A stretch of DNA of 64,000 bases from Plutella xylostella (GCF_932276165.1 NC_064004.1:4164001-4228000), one strand, 5' to 3'; positions 36,201 through 45,900 are shown, numbered from the stretch's first letter. A program made the numbers and translations. Notes: a model not told the origin generated them from the letters alone.

Positions 36201-36598
36201 AGTCACTAACAGACAAGGGTGCACCAGAACTTTATAAGAAGTTTATATAACTATGTCACTCCTTTTGTGCACCCCACCCATAATATAACATTAATGCTGT
36301 TGACAAAAGTTTTGTGGGGTACTTTTTCAGGAGACTTAGATTTAGCAGAGAGATTATGAAGGCATTTAAATACTCACAGTGTGCATGGCTGAACTCTCTG
36401 AAGTGTGCAGGATTTTTTCTGTAACATTTATCACCGTAGGAGCATTCTTTCTTCACCCTTTTTGTTTTATTATCGTCTGAAAAACAAAGTAAAAGATGTT
36501 AGCAAGTAAAGGTTGTTATTTTAAGGGTTTAATAGATGTAAAGACTGCAATCAAGACATACCGGCCATTGGGTTCTTTCTTTTATATGGAGTATTCAT
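21220..36598 (-). CDS. Tdp1: Tyrosyl-DNA phosphodiesterase 1 with N-terminal PBZ zinc finger, 14 exons
   Basis: Exons in order: 36598-36562, 36476-36378, 35992-35600, 32907-32728, 32272-32170, 31741-31619, 29904-29809, 29423-29253, 28407-28245, 27065-26963, 22897-22798, 22202-22055, 21768-21706, 21342-21220. Phases all match: 1902 nt, 633 aa (the human enzyme is about 608). TDP1 is a nuclear repair enzyme that hydrolyses 3'-phosphotyrosyl bonds of trapped topoisomerase I. Both HKN active-site motifs are present: H311/K313/N332 (the HTK split by an intron) and H538/K540/N561 in HIK..SGNISKAAWG. TQGLW and VPYDLPP-like segments fit the family. Residues 24-43 form C-X5-C-X6-H-X5-H with CxYGxxCYRKNPxHF, a PAR-binding zinc finger. 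A Lys/Glu/Ser-rich linker (~46-176) follows. Confidence 0.93.
21395..21552 (+). mobile_element. RTE-clade LINE 3' end
   Basis: Translation-like phrases (RLIMIGCGKL-type, GCGTGCTTTGGGAGAGGC) and the ending CAGCAGTGGCCTGCTATAGGCTGATGATGATG are typical of lepidopteran RTE 3' ends. Reverse copies occur at 45374-45660 and 46226-46300. Confidence 0.75.
21822..21970 (-). mobile_element. tRNA-derived SINE body, reverse and 5'-truncated
   Basis: It is similar, in reverse, to the body of the full SINE at 60726-61066 (CCTTCCTAAGCTTG..CCA, CACCACTCTGGTCC..TGCGGGTTAGTGG). The tRNA-like head is missing. It lies in a TDP1 intron. Confidence 0.7.
22389..22676. mobile_element. PIF/Harbinger-type MITE (TAA target) carrying part of another element
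   Basis: The ends GTTTCACAATGTC and complement are flanked by TAA on both sides. They match the 1652-1792 family (CACAATGTCT, GGCTACCTG). The interior (about 22480-22615) matches the right end of the mariner-like element at 56928-57364 (GCTGGTTTCGGCTTAGTATA). It is therefore a nested or chimeric MITE. Confidence 0.7.
23101..26733. mobile_element. 3.6-kb unit bounded by AAGGTCTTCGCACATTATAAC inverted repeats
   Basis: The left end 23101-23121 and right end 26713-26733 are exact complements. Further in, both sides carry GTCGCAGTCGTAGAACA(A/G)TGACGGATCTG (23269 and the complement near 26640). Variants of GAA(C/T)A..GACGG recur across 26005-26660. It may be one transposon with subterminal repeats or two inverted copies of a smaller element. 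An RTE fragment and other sequence lie inside. No transposase seen. It is in the TDP1 intron between exons 26963 and 22897. Confidence 0.5.
23705..25215 (-). mobile_element. RTE-clade LINE reverse transcriptase, degraded
   Basis: On the minus strand, pieces read TPLYLAFIEYTKGFDS near 25010-24960 (catalytic block, canonical YxKAFDS). Then comes an open segment 24692-24411 with LRFANN (canonical FADD, so catalytically dead), MNRSKTKVM and GQEIQYVNEY. The 3' part runs to 23710, with CAGCAGTGGGTCACAATTG-type sequence. Several stops and frameshifts. Confidence 0.75.
27783..27914 (-). pseudogene. Second copy of the 3' part of TDP1 exon 9, with donor
   Basis: It is 132 nt, open in the TDP1 frame (HLDLEWGLTR...LGSYGKEPK), and followed by a GTATGC donor. 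There is no acceptor at its left border. The first ~100 nt are almost identical to the real exon. The last nine codons differ in seven codons, all synonymously, including a TCT/AGC serine switch. It lies downstream of the real exon across the (GTAGTT)n array. Confidence 0.8.
27998..28234. repeat. (GTAGTT)n hexanucleotide array
   Basis: About 38 nearly perfect units, with two or three single-base variants (GTAGTTATAGTT, GTAGTTGTAATT). A degenerate GTAGTAATAGCCATGG-type run leads in on the left. It separates TDP1 exon 9 from its partial copy. The long Val-, Thr- or Gln/Leu-repeat ORFs here are artefacts of the array. Confidence 0.95.
28518..28762. repeat. 40-bp minisatellite, six units
   Basis: The unit is AAACATGCGCAGTGCCATCT followed by AGCGGCCACCGCTGGAACTA, 40 bp, with 2-6 differences per unit. 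Single units recur just left of the other exon-8 copies, near 28950 and 29205. The minisatellite and the duplicated exon tails therefore share a history. Confidence 0.9.
28768..29104 (-). pseudogene. Two extra copies of the 3' part of TDP1 exon 8, with donors
   Basis: 28876-28768 and 29104-28996 both repeat the exon end (TMFKRSLLKYLHHYHLA....CDFSKIK) with an intact frame and GTGAGT donor. The real exon (29253-29423) reads LAALTPYVER; the copies read LAQLAPYVER and LAQLAPYVKR. Neither has a convincing acceptor. Confidence 0.85.
29457..29785. mobile_element. Degraded TIR element with a tRNA-like SINE head (29584-29661) inside
   Basis: GGTGTTAAAAATAGTAAGCCG at the left faces an imperfect complement near 29745-29785. 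Inside, on the minus strand, is a tRNA-like head (GCGGTGGTAGCTTAGTGTGG, then GTTCGAATCCCGGCGCTGAG) of the same SINE family as 60726-61066. Confidence 0.5.
30104..31231 (+). mobile_element. LINE 3' fragment with RNase H, flanked by 11-bp target duplication
   Basis: AAGGTTTATTT occurs at 30104-30114 and 31221-31231, just after an A-rich tail. This marks a 5'-truncated insertion, sense +, in a TDP1 intron (antisense to TDP1). Confidence 0.85.
30168..31055 (+). CDS. RNase H and zinc-finger C-terminal region of an I-group LINE ORF2
   Basis: This open 295-codon frame contains the RNase H acidic residues in YTDAS, LELLAI, VSDSKSAL and SHVGVEGNEIVDKLA. A C-X2-C-X8-H-X4-C finger (NCEECRR..YHLLYEC) follows. 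This order is typical of I/R1/Loa-group LINEs. The reverse transcriptase and endonuclease are missing through 5' truncation, so the piece cannot move itself. It has no stops, so it is young. Confidence 0.8.
   Translation: MLMSKYGYHYKMYTDASRTGDSKGIAFYDPQVDISSKFRVEARCSIMYLELLAIEQAVSHIKNTVETKIVVVSDSKSALQHLARCTSNCRGTPIAYSILAAILELESTGKQIKFQWVPSHVGVEGNEIVDKLAGEASMDGEVLDCLPFFTDMFPIIRTAGYSQWKEYFDRRSLEKGVWYKTIQCSPLGSPWFERSVLSRTDIVTSLRLRAGHLPLNKFAYLMRKSESPNCEECRRVEDVYHLLYECVRTESQRQEIYNNAMFYGVGGCNSVLAYPLSDEARLLYRLARFGMKSRR
31795..32050 (-). mobile_element. RTE-clade LINE 3' fragment
   Basis: It shares GGTTCTTCGGCAGATA..ACC..CCACTGCCACTTCAGCTTG and TCCTCATCCA with the RTE fragments at 23760-23930 and 45570-45620, in the same orientation. 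Confidence 0.65.
32383..32512. repeat. 72-bp diverged tandem duplication in a TDP1 intron
   Basis: The block with GCATCTTATGGTATTCCACGAG and CTACCATG is repeated once with about 15-20% differences (GAATCTTATGGTATTTCTCGAG and CACCATG). Confidence 0.75.
33340..35010 (-). mobile_element. Gag-only LINE (ORF1 without ORF2)
   Basis: The minus-strand ORF1 (about 35000-33795) is followed by ~440 bp of AT-rich 3' sequence ending in TTATCTTATTATCTTATCTTA (33360-33340), a LINE-like tail. No ORF2 lies between. It resembles half-LINE elements that move by borrowing another LINE's ORF2, or it may be a LINE with an internal deletion. Confidence 0.6.
33795..34946 (-). pseudogene. LINE gag-like ORF1 with CCHC zinc knuckles, two stop codons
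   Basis: A 302-codon open frame from 34946 (open further upstream to about 35000) has a central region HVSSVRKTKHGGVII..SERK and then PRIVIIDVPNNLS, typical of I-group LINE gag. It runs into CFKC-stop-QYGHSAKFC, a second TAG two residues after CRE, then CGHCGQVGHTIKEC and a third knuckle-like CATC..H...C. Both breaks are TAG within the knuckle region. It ends with TAA near 33795. Gag binds the element RNA. Confidence 0.75.
36110..36185 (+). mobile_element. Short RTE-like 3' fragment
   Basis: GGCATGCCTTGGGAGAGGCCTATGTGAAGCAGT matches the conserved 3' coding end of moth RTE elements (compare 21487-21520). Confidence 0.55.
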
Positions 36599-36919
36599 TA
36601 CGTTTGCATCTATTGTTGGGAGGTATATAGAAAATATAAACTGTAATTGTATTAAAATCGGTTTGTTTTCGTTTTGTTTACTCACAAAATAACCTCAAAC
36701 TCAAAACCTCAAATGTCACCTTTTCCCGTTTTATTATTGCACCAAGTAACATTATTGCTTTAAAGTTTTCTTATTTTTTCGTAACAGCCGAAACACTTGA
36801 TGGTCTAAAGTAGTCAAAACTAACCGCAGCTGTCAAAAATCAAAACAAAAACACGTCAGCTGATAGATTTCACAGATTTTTTGCCTAAATATTTTAATTT
36901 ATCTTCTTGAAGACTTAAA
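36599..36919. promoter_or_regulatory. Bidirectional promoter region between TDP1 and COG7
   Basis: Only 321 bp separate the divergent start codons. No TATA box lies at a fitting place on either side, as is usual for housekeeping divergent pairs. CAGCTG and AACCTCAAA repeats are visible. Function is inferred from geometry. Confidence 0.6.
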
Positions 36920-39900
36920 ATGGTAATGTTTTGAATTCTTTTTGTATTGATCAATTACTTGACAACAACAATGATTAATGATTATATTTCAGGACTTAAA
37001 ATCATTCGGTGAGGAAGAGTTTGATACAAAAAAATGGATCAACAAAGCTTGGAGTACCAGCGGGAATCAGGACAAAGAGGTATTGTCTACCATTAATTAA
37101 ACCATTGGCTGGCTGATTTGCTACTAACTTATAACTTTTAAAACAGTTCAAAGATTTACGAAACTAATAATTTACGAACATTTATGTAACCTATAAATTT
37201 TACCTTTAACTATTAGATTAGCCCTACCCTTAAAGCCTACATAGTCAGTTTAATCGAATCAAGGTAACCGATATCAAAACCAAACTCACATCTACCCTGA
37301 ATCTACGACCGACGCAATTATTACTGAAAAACATAATTATACTAAAAGAAAAGTTGTTGTCATGAGTGTAATGTATGTAATCCTATATTCTAAACTACTA
37401 TTTCATTCATTGCAGGTATTTGTCGCAAATACAGTGTCAAGACTTCAGCTTTACATGAAGCAGTTGACCAATTCTCTGGATGAGACCACCACACAGGTAA
37501 GCAGCTTAACCCATCATAGGCTTTGCCACACTTTGTTTTTCAGTGTTTTTTTAAGTAAGGTGCAGTTGGGTTCACCCTTGTATTTATTTTCATAATTTTA
37601 GCCTGCAAACAACCACTATTGGAAATTGTTTCCACTGAAACAGTACTGCAAAAAAGTCTAAGAGCTAATAATAAGCTTTCACTGCAAGACTTAGGCCTCC
37701 CCCAACATCTTTTCATGAAAACCTTAAAGGGTGTACCAATGTTTGCAGAAAAAGCTAGTATGTCTACTTATGTATATCTAATCTCCTATTTCCTCCATCC
37801 ATAGGTTGTCTGGCAGAGATAGCTTTTAGTGATAAGACCACCTTTTGTACCCTAATTAAGTTACAACTTGTTGATTTTATTATTCTTTTTTAGTGTTTAA
37901 ATAAAGAGTGTATTCTATCCATCTGTCTCGCCTCTCCGCAGATAGTGACATCAATTCCGCGGGTGCTCCAGTCCGCGTCCAGCCTGCAGGCGGAGGGCGC
38001 GCTGCTGCAGCAGACGTTGCTGTCGCTGGAGCAGAAGGTGCTCGCCGTGGAGGAGGAGACGGGGCAGTCCATCTCGAGCCTGCAGCGGATTGATCAGCTC
38101 AAGACAAGGCTGGAGGTGGGTGGAAGACTATGCTGTGAAAGCGTTTTTGGAGATGGGTCCCTCACTCTTGGTTCTACTCTCTGACACAGTGTTGAAACAC
38201 TCTTTATAAAATAGCAAGTTTTTGTATTCTGTACAGTTGCATAGTTAGTGTTGTCGCAGATAGATCTCTAGAAAAAGAACTTACATGTGCTTATCATTAG
38301 CTCTATGCGTTCATGTGGCTTCAAAAAGAACGTTCGTCAGACCTGTGTGTATGTTTGAACGCCGATTTCGATGCGGTTTTCATTATCTTATGTATCTATT
38401 AGGGGTAAAGGATTGACACAAAGCAATCATTATTTTTTTGGCAGCAGGTTAAATAGGCTTTCTATGACCAAAACTTCTTTCCACCCCCAGAATGCAGCCA
38501 CAGCGCTCCGCTCCGCCGACAAGTGGGCCGTGCTGGCGCGCTCGCTAGACCGGGTGTTGGAGGCCGGCGTGCCACGTGACCAGCTGCCCGCCCTGGCCGA
38601 CCAGCTCACCGCCATCACCACCAGCCTGCAGGTATAAATAATAATATGTGGCGACCCGGGAGCCGTCGGGCTCTATGGTCTCGCCAGCCGCTAGCCCGTT
38701 GTCCGACGCGTACTCGAACTTGAAGCTACCCTCTGTGGGTAGGCAGAGATGGGTTAGGCAGGAGGTAGGTAAATTATATTATTATACATACATACATCCA
38801 TCCTGATGTCCCTCAGCAGGGACAAAGGGCTTTGAGAAGATTTCTCCATCTGACTCGATCTTGGGCAGCGGCTGCGAGATCCTCCCACTCCATCCTCATA
38901 ACCTTTGCCTCACTCTCCACAGAACGTCGCCAGGTTGTTTTAGGGCGGCCTCTTTTACGGCTTCCAGGTGGCTTATATTATTATGGTCAGGAAAAATTTA
39001 ATTAAGTAATAAATAAATAAATAAATATGTGGGGACATCTCACACACGGCCATCCGACCCCAAGCTACGCAGAACCTATGTTATGGGTGTCAGACAGCTG
39101 ATATATCTACACATATACATAGATAGATAGATACTAAATATAAATATCAACACCCAAGACCCGGGTACAAATGTTTGTCTTTAAACAAATATCTGCCCCA
39201 GCCGGGAATCGAACCCGGGACCATAGCAGTCAGGGCCACTAACCACTACGCCATTCGACCATCTAAAATGTGTCTATGTGCCATCACCACCAGCCTGCAG
39301 GTATGTGCCGCGCGCGGCGGACCAATGGGTGGCGCTGACGACCGATGCTCACCAATAGCAAACAATTTTCCACTTTTGGACATAGGTTTCTTCCAAGGAG
39401 TGCATATCTTTCATAATGCTTACTGCCTTTATGTCAGAAAAAAAAGACTACTACACTTTCTTAGCGTCCGTCCCTTGGGAATTCCGGGACTAAATTATAT
39501 TCCTTACACGCCGAATTTAATGAAGATCCGTTCTGTATTTTTTCATAGAAAGAGTAATAAACATCTTAAACACTTCCAGATGCTAACCGACGACCCCGAC
39601 TACGAGTCCAAGCGGCTGCAGCTAGAGACCTTATACAGCCGCTGCGAGGCGGCTGCCAGTGCGCCGCTGGCGGAGGCGCTGGCGCAGCGCGACGCCGGTA
39701 AGTGGAGCGCGGGACGCCCTCCAGATCCGATTTCAGCTTATACAAAAAATGGGGTTTTTATGATTGAAATGATATGATATACTCAAAAATACCTAAATTC
39801 GGTTTTCTAAAACCGGTTTATTTAGTTTCTACGGTAAAACCGGTAAAACTATGCAAAAACCCGTTTTTAGAAACCTTACTCAGAACGCTAGATAGATAGT

Positions 39901-42900
39901 GGGACGGGGAATGCTGAGGTTAGTATTGTTTGGCGGTCTTTGGAAGGCCCTGTTCCAGCAGCAGATAATCGTTGGCTATTACAATAAATAAATGATAATG
40001 ATCTCATATGCCACACGCATTATGCTGATGCTAACCGACGACCCAGACTACGAGTCAAAGCGGCTGCAACTAGAGACGCTATACAGCCGCTGCGAGGCGG
40101 CCGCCGCCGCGCCGCTGGCGGAGGCACTGGCGCAGCGGGATGCCGGTAAGTGGGGCGTGGGACGCCCTCTATACTAGGGCCTCCCATACCGGTTTTATCT
40201 AGTACAAAAAACTGAGTTTTTATGATTGAAATGATTTGAAATTTGGTATTTTTGAGTAAATACCTTAGTTACTTTCAAAGCCGGCTTTGAGACCGTACTA
40301 GAACCTAGATAGGTAGTGGGATGGGGAAAGCAGAGGTTAGCCGCTGAGTCAACTCCTTTTACGTTACTATTAAAAAGTAATGAAAACTATTCCACTTCTG
40401 TAACCCTAAAATTTTCCTCCACAGAAAAGACAGCCGCCTACGTAGCCCTCTACAAAGCGATGGGTCGCACGAACTCCTTACTCCGCGCCTGGCGCCGAGC
40501 AGCGGCTTCTAGCGCTGCAGCCGAGTGGCAGCGGTTGGACGCTCCCAGTCTTGCAGCGCTTCAAGCGACGTTGCAACATAGCTGCAGTACTCAGGTGAAT
40601 ATGGTTCCATAACGTCTGGTGCTACAGCGGTTGGGCGCTCCCAGCCTTTCAGCGCTGCAAGCGACATATTGAAACGGGGCGTTCGAATTTTGAAGTGCTG
40701 GCTGGTTTGTGGTTGGGTTTTAAAAAGTTTTCTACATTCGGCATTCTATTTATGAAGCTGTAGGTGATTTTGTTCGTGACGTGACAATGTGTGGCAGCGG
40801 TTGGACGCACCTAGTCTTGCAGCGCTTCAAGAGACATTGCAACATAGCTGCAGTACTTAGGTGAAGAATGTAAAATTTAATGGATTTGAATATTTTTTCT
40901 ATAGATTCTGTTTGTGAAGCTGTGTTCTATTTATGGAATGGGTCGCTATTCGCTATTTCGCACAGTAGTTGGGTGAATAAGCTTGAATTTAGATCGTGTA
41001 GAAGCGTCGAGCGCTGCAGCGGAGTGGCAGCGGTTGGACGCGCCTAGTCTTGCAGCGCTTCAAGCGACGCGTTGCAACATAGCTGTAGTACTCAGGTTCG
41101 AAGTTTGAAATGCTGGCTGGTTTTTTTAGGGTTTTCTACATTCTGTTTGTAAAGCTCGGTTACGGTGCGTTCGAGTTTTAAAATTTGGGCTGGTTTGTTG
41201 ATGGATTTTAAAAAGTTATCTATAGGTTCTATGTGTGAAGCTGTAAAAGGAGATTTGTATTCGATTTACCTATTTGATTTGTACGTTTGCACATATCAAT
41301 TTAGTACCTGAGATAAAGGAATAGACTTTATAATCTTTTCTATTCCCACTTACGGCAGCCATTTTCATATTGTTTCTTTATTCACGTGCGCTACACTAAT
41401 ATTTCTTTAGTACAATACCTACTCCATCCTCCTCTCCCCAGGTGGAATGGCTCTCAGACGTGCTGCAGTGCGAGACCCCACTCGCAGAGCTGGTGCGTCT
41501 CCACACCGACCTGCTGCTGTCGCTGGAGCCCGCGCCGAGCAAGGTGAGTGCAGCGTGGGACGCCCTCCGGCCCGCTAGTGTGTATATGACGTGCTGCAAT
41601 GTGAGACCCCACTCGCAGAGCTGGTGCGTCTCCACACCGACCTGCTGCTGTCGCTGGAGCCCGCGCCGAGCAAGGTGAGTGCAGCGTGGGACGCCCTCCG
41701 GCCCGCGGTATAATAATAAATAGTGCGATGTTTGAAAAGACTATTTTGACAGTGTCAATGGGAGATTTTCAACCATAGACAAACAACCATAGATTATATA
41801 TGATTTCATACTCAACAACACTGCATTTTTTTGTCATCTATAATCTATGGTTGTTTGTCTATGGTTGAAAATCTCCCATTCCACGCGTTACTAAGAATAC
41901 TTGTATGAACGCGTACGGAGCAATCACGCGTGCGTGATCAAATCCCCATGTTGTTAAAAACAGCCTTAGAGAAGTAATGTAAGATTGGCACTAGATGGCA
42001 GCACATGATCTATCTAATCTAGACTCATAAAATCTATTAATTTCTATCGACAGTTGTTAAAAAAACTTTATTCGACGTCAGTATTCTGTTAACTAATAAA
42101 ATAAGACATGAAACTGAAAACTCAGAATTCATAATTTAAAAAAAAACAACTTCTCAGGTATTGTCAGCGAATCTGAAGCTCTGTGGGACGCCCCAGGAAG
42201 GCATTGAGTTTCTGATTGATACCAGAACTGAGCTGGACCAGTTGAAGAACATATTCACTGCACTGTTGGAAAACACACGACACGGTAAGGCGGTTCACAC
42301 ACTTCACCTTACAATGGCATAAAGTTGAAAATATGGTCGCAAAATGGAGGGCCCATTAGTACGGATTAATGAAGAGATATACTTATTAGTCTCATGCTAA
42401 ATCAATGTGTTAAAAACCTATTTTTATTTCAGAAATAGTACAGCCGACAATAATAAAAGAGCTAGGCAGAGCCATCTATGGGCCGCTTCGGGAACTACTA
42501 CCTAAGTACAGCGATCTACAGACACAGGCGTTCAATATGCAAGTCGACACATTAGAGCAGGATCAGGTATGTTGCTATACAGGGTGACTCCTTTTCAGCT
42601 CATGAAACGCGCGTAGATAAAGAATAAAATTTATATGGCGGACGAACTTATACTATTTCGCTCTTTTCGTATTTCTGTCAATACTTCTTCCTACTCCCAC
42701 TTACGTTAACAGCCGCTATTTTTCATAGTGTGTATTTATTTACGGATCTTAGAATTGATATTTTTTTTCGAAAATTTATGATCATTTATAGTCGACTCAT
42801 AAACCTTTTAGTATTTTTTGCATACAGTTTTTCACAACAGCAGCACGCAAATATTGTTTATTTCTACTAAATCAACACCTATAAACTAAAAACTAATTCG

Positions 42901-45900
42901 TCCTTCCAGGAAGACCTTCTAGAACGTTCGAGATCGTTCCAGAACCTGGTAGAACGCAGCGAGGGCTGGCTGAGCGCCGCGCACGCCGCCGCCAGGAACA
43001 TCGCCGGTGGCGCCATCTACCCGCACTTTGTGCCCGCTGTTGAGGTGAGTTGAACTATATTGAGTTTTATTTAAAGTATGTTTTTATGTAGTAAATAATG
43101 TTACTGATACTAAAGTGACAGATTCTGAACGGTTCATTAACAGTCGAGATTATAATAAAAAACACACTATAGGTTACTATTACTTTGGCAACCTACTCGA
43201 CCAATGCGTAGACATAAAGATAGCCGGTGGCGCCATCTACCCGCACTTTGTGCCCGCTGTTGAAGTGAGTTGGACTCTATTGTGTTGTGTTTATGTAACT
43301 TTAGCCACGAACTTGACCAATTTATTTATTTATTGGTTTTAGGGAAACATACAGTATCATAATACTATAAATTAAAGTTCTTAGTTAATACATAGACCAG
43401 TAAAGTTTCCACTATTAGATAGAACTTAAACCAAGGCATTAGGTTAATTCTTAAAAATAAACAAAGTTGTAAATACAAGTTATTTTTACAAAAACAGAAA
43501 CTAAACAGAAAGAAAAAAAAGGTACATCTAAAATTAATTTCTTAAATTTTCTATGATTTGTTTTTTGTAAATATTATAACTGAAATGAAGTGGATCTAAA
43601 TGGTTAAACTTATTATTATATTTCTTACAAGCTGTATATAAAACTGAATTTGCAGCTTAATTAGTTTTGACTGCAGGCAGACTAAAGAAGACCAATGCGC
43701 CAAAGAAACAGTTTAGGTCCTCTAACAAGTGAACCAACTTGACCAAGTTAATAAGGAAACCTCGGAGGCGCGGGAGGATTGTTTCAGAACAGAACCAAAC
43801 GATGCCATTTCAGTTCAGCCAAATCATCTCTTCTAACGTGTATATTCGTTCATAAATGCAACCTGCGCAGAAGACCACCAGAATTAACTGAAAATGCGTA
43901 AAGTTAAGTATTTTGATGTAATGGGTAGTTCCACTCCATCCAGAAAAATCTGTCAGAAGACATAAGTTACCCACGGAGCTATTAAAATTATTGGAGCTAT
44001 TATGCTCTGCCATAAACTATCAAAAAACTAACAACCGTTAGGCACCAAGAGATCATTAAGTATCTAATACCTACTCTTTTTCCTACTCCAGGCCTTCACC
44101 TCAACCCTAACAATGAAGATCTCGTCCCACTCGCGCCGCATCGAGACCGAGTTCCTCTCATCATCAGCGTCAGGGTCTGGCGGGGTGCTGTCCAGGGCGT
44201 TCCCTGGAGCCCTAGCCCTGGCTGCGGCGGCGCAGGCCTTGTTGGGCATCCTGGCGGCTTTGCTGAGCGGGATTCATGAGCAGATGGCTGAGGGTAAGCT
44301 CTTAGTAGCGTATGGGGTCCTGGTACTTTTATGTGAGGAGGTTGAAAGTTTTCTTACATTTACGTTGTTTTAAAGGTTTTGGATCTGAATGTGTAATTCA
44401 GTAAAGATTGGCAAATATTATTTTGATCAGTTTTGAAATCAGGACTTCTGATCATCTTGATAAACCTGAACTGCATTACTGAGTGAGATGTAGCATCTTA
44501 CAAGCGTATGTTGACCTGCTACTTGAGGTAGATTCAATGTTTTTGCTGAATTTCATGTAGGTACTTATGCGAATCATCTAGCTGAAACTCTTTGGCACAT
44601 CAATTACGAACCAGGAAAACTCTTCAAAGCGTATTGTATCCCGGTACTTTTATGTGAGAAGCTAAAATAAATTTAGCGGTGTTATTATAAAAAAAAAACA
44701 ATATTATGTAAATGTATACCCAACAACCTTTCCTTTTGTTCATGTGTGTGTGTGTACCTACAAAGAATATTATATGAATCTATCCTTTCCCCACCAACAG
44801 GCGAGAAATCCTACAACCCCCTGCAAAACGTAGAAGACCTGCTCCTAGACGACAGTCACCGTCAGCGGCTGACATCCCTCCTCAACGCGTCAGAACCCAT
44901 CGCCAGCGTGGCAGCGCTGCGGAGGGAGAGCCAGACGTTGAAGACCCTGGCTGTGAATATACTGAGGGACCCTGTGCATCGGCAGTTGGGTAAGAATGGA
45001 ATTGATATACTGCACATGCTGAGTCAGAGCCGTTTTGCTGTCACAAAACTTACTTCACAATTATTTGACCGATATTCCCAACGACCAATTTGTGTATTCG
45101 TGATTTGTATTTTGTGAGCAAATAAATGATGTGTCTATGACATTTAGGGCCTCTTGCAGAAACATATGTTTGTGCAAGTGGCCCTTAGGCTATCCGGATA
45201 TTCACGGGATTAAACATGCTTACATATTTAGTTCCCTAGGTGAGGTATGGCGGCTGAGGGTAGCGAGGTCGCTAATAGTCAAAAGGGCTGAGAAAGTAGA
45301 GCTTTAGATGCAAGAAAAAAATATTTCATAAATTATATTTTAATCGTTAAACCCAAATCTTACCAATTTATCATAATCATCATCAACAGCCTATAGCAGT
45401 CTACTGTGTAGTGCTGGACGTAGGTCTCTCCTAAAGCAAGCTACTGGATGCGATCTATAGCTTTCCGCATCCAATCATAACCAGCCACCTTTCGCAAGTC
45501 GTCACCCCGTTTAGCCGGAGGGGTCCCACACTACGTTTAACTAGTCACACTCTAGAACACGTTTACCCCATCGGTCATCGGTTCTTCGACAGATGTGACC
45601 AGCCCACTGCCACTTAAGTTTACTAACTCGGTGAGCTATGTCGGTTACTTTAGTTCTCTGTGTATGTTGTGTTCAGTATGTACCATTTCTTCACCCATAT
45701 TAACCACAGAATGTATAATTTGCCAGACAAAGTCCCCTTGCTGCCGGTGTGGAGCGACAACGACGCGCTCTCCACCGACCTGCCGGACTTCGCGCTGTCG
45801 CCACAGGAGTATATGACGCAGGTAAGAGGAAATAAATTATAACTTTCATATTCATTCATTTTATTTATTAAAAAGAAACAACAGGTACATATGTACGGTC

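Larger units (their letters stand above)
38636..39279. mobile_element. Composite insertion in COG7 intron 5, flanked by a 25-bp direct repeat
   Basis: The end of COG7 exon 5 with its donor (GCCATCACCACCAGCCTGCA plus GGTAT, 38611-38635) recurs exactly at 39280-39304. Between the repeats lie a fragment of the cuticle RR exon, an RTE fragment and a SINE. Confidence 0.75.

Noticed and set aside
40028..40145. Mutually exclusive exon pair in COG7
   Set aside because: No acceptor or pyrimidine tract before the second copy, and the upstream frame is closed by a stop; reported as a puzzle rather than a functional exon.
44990..45117. Direct use of the coding extension after COG7 exon 13 as normal protein
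   Set aside because: The added residues look unlike COG7, and family spacing fits a join at 44989 with one missing base better; kept only as an alternative.
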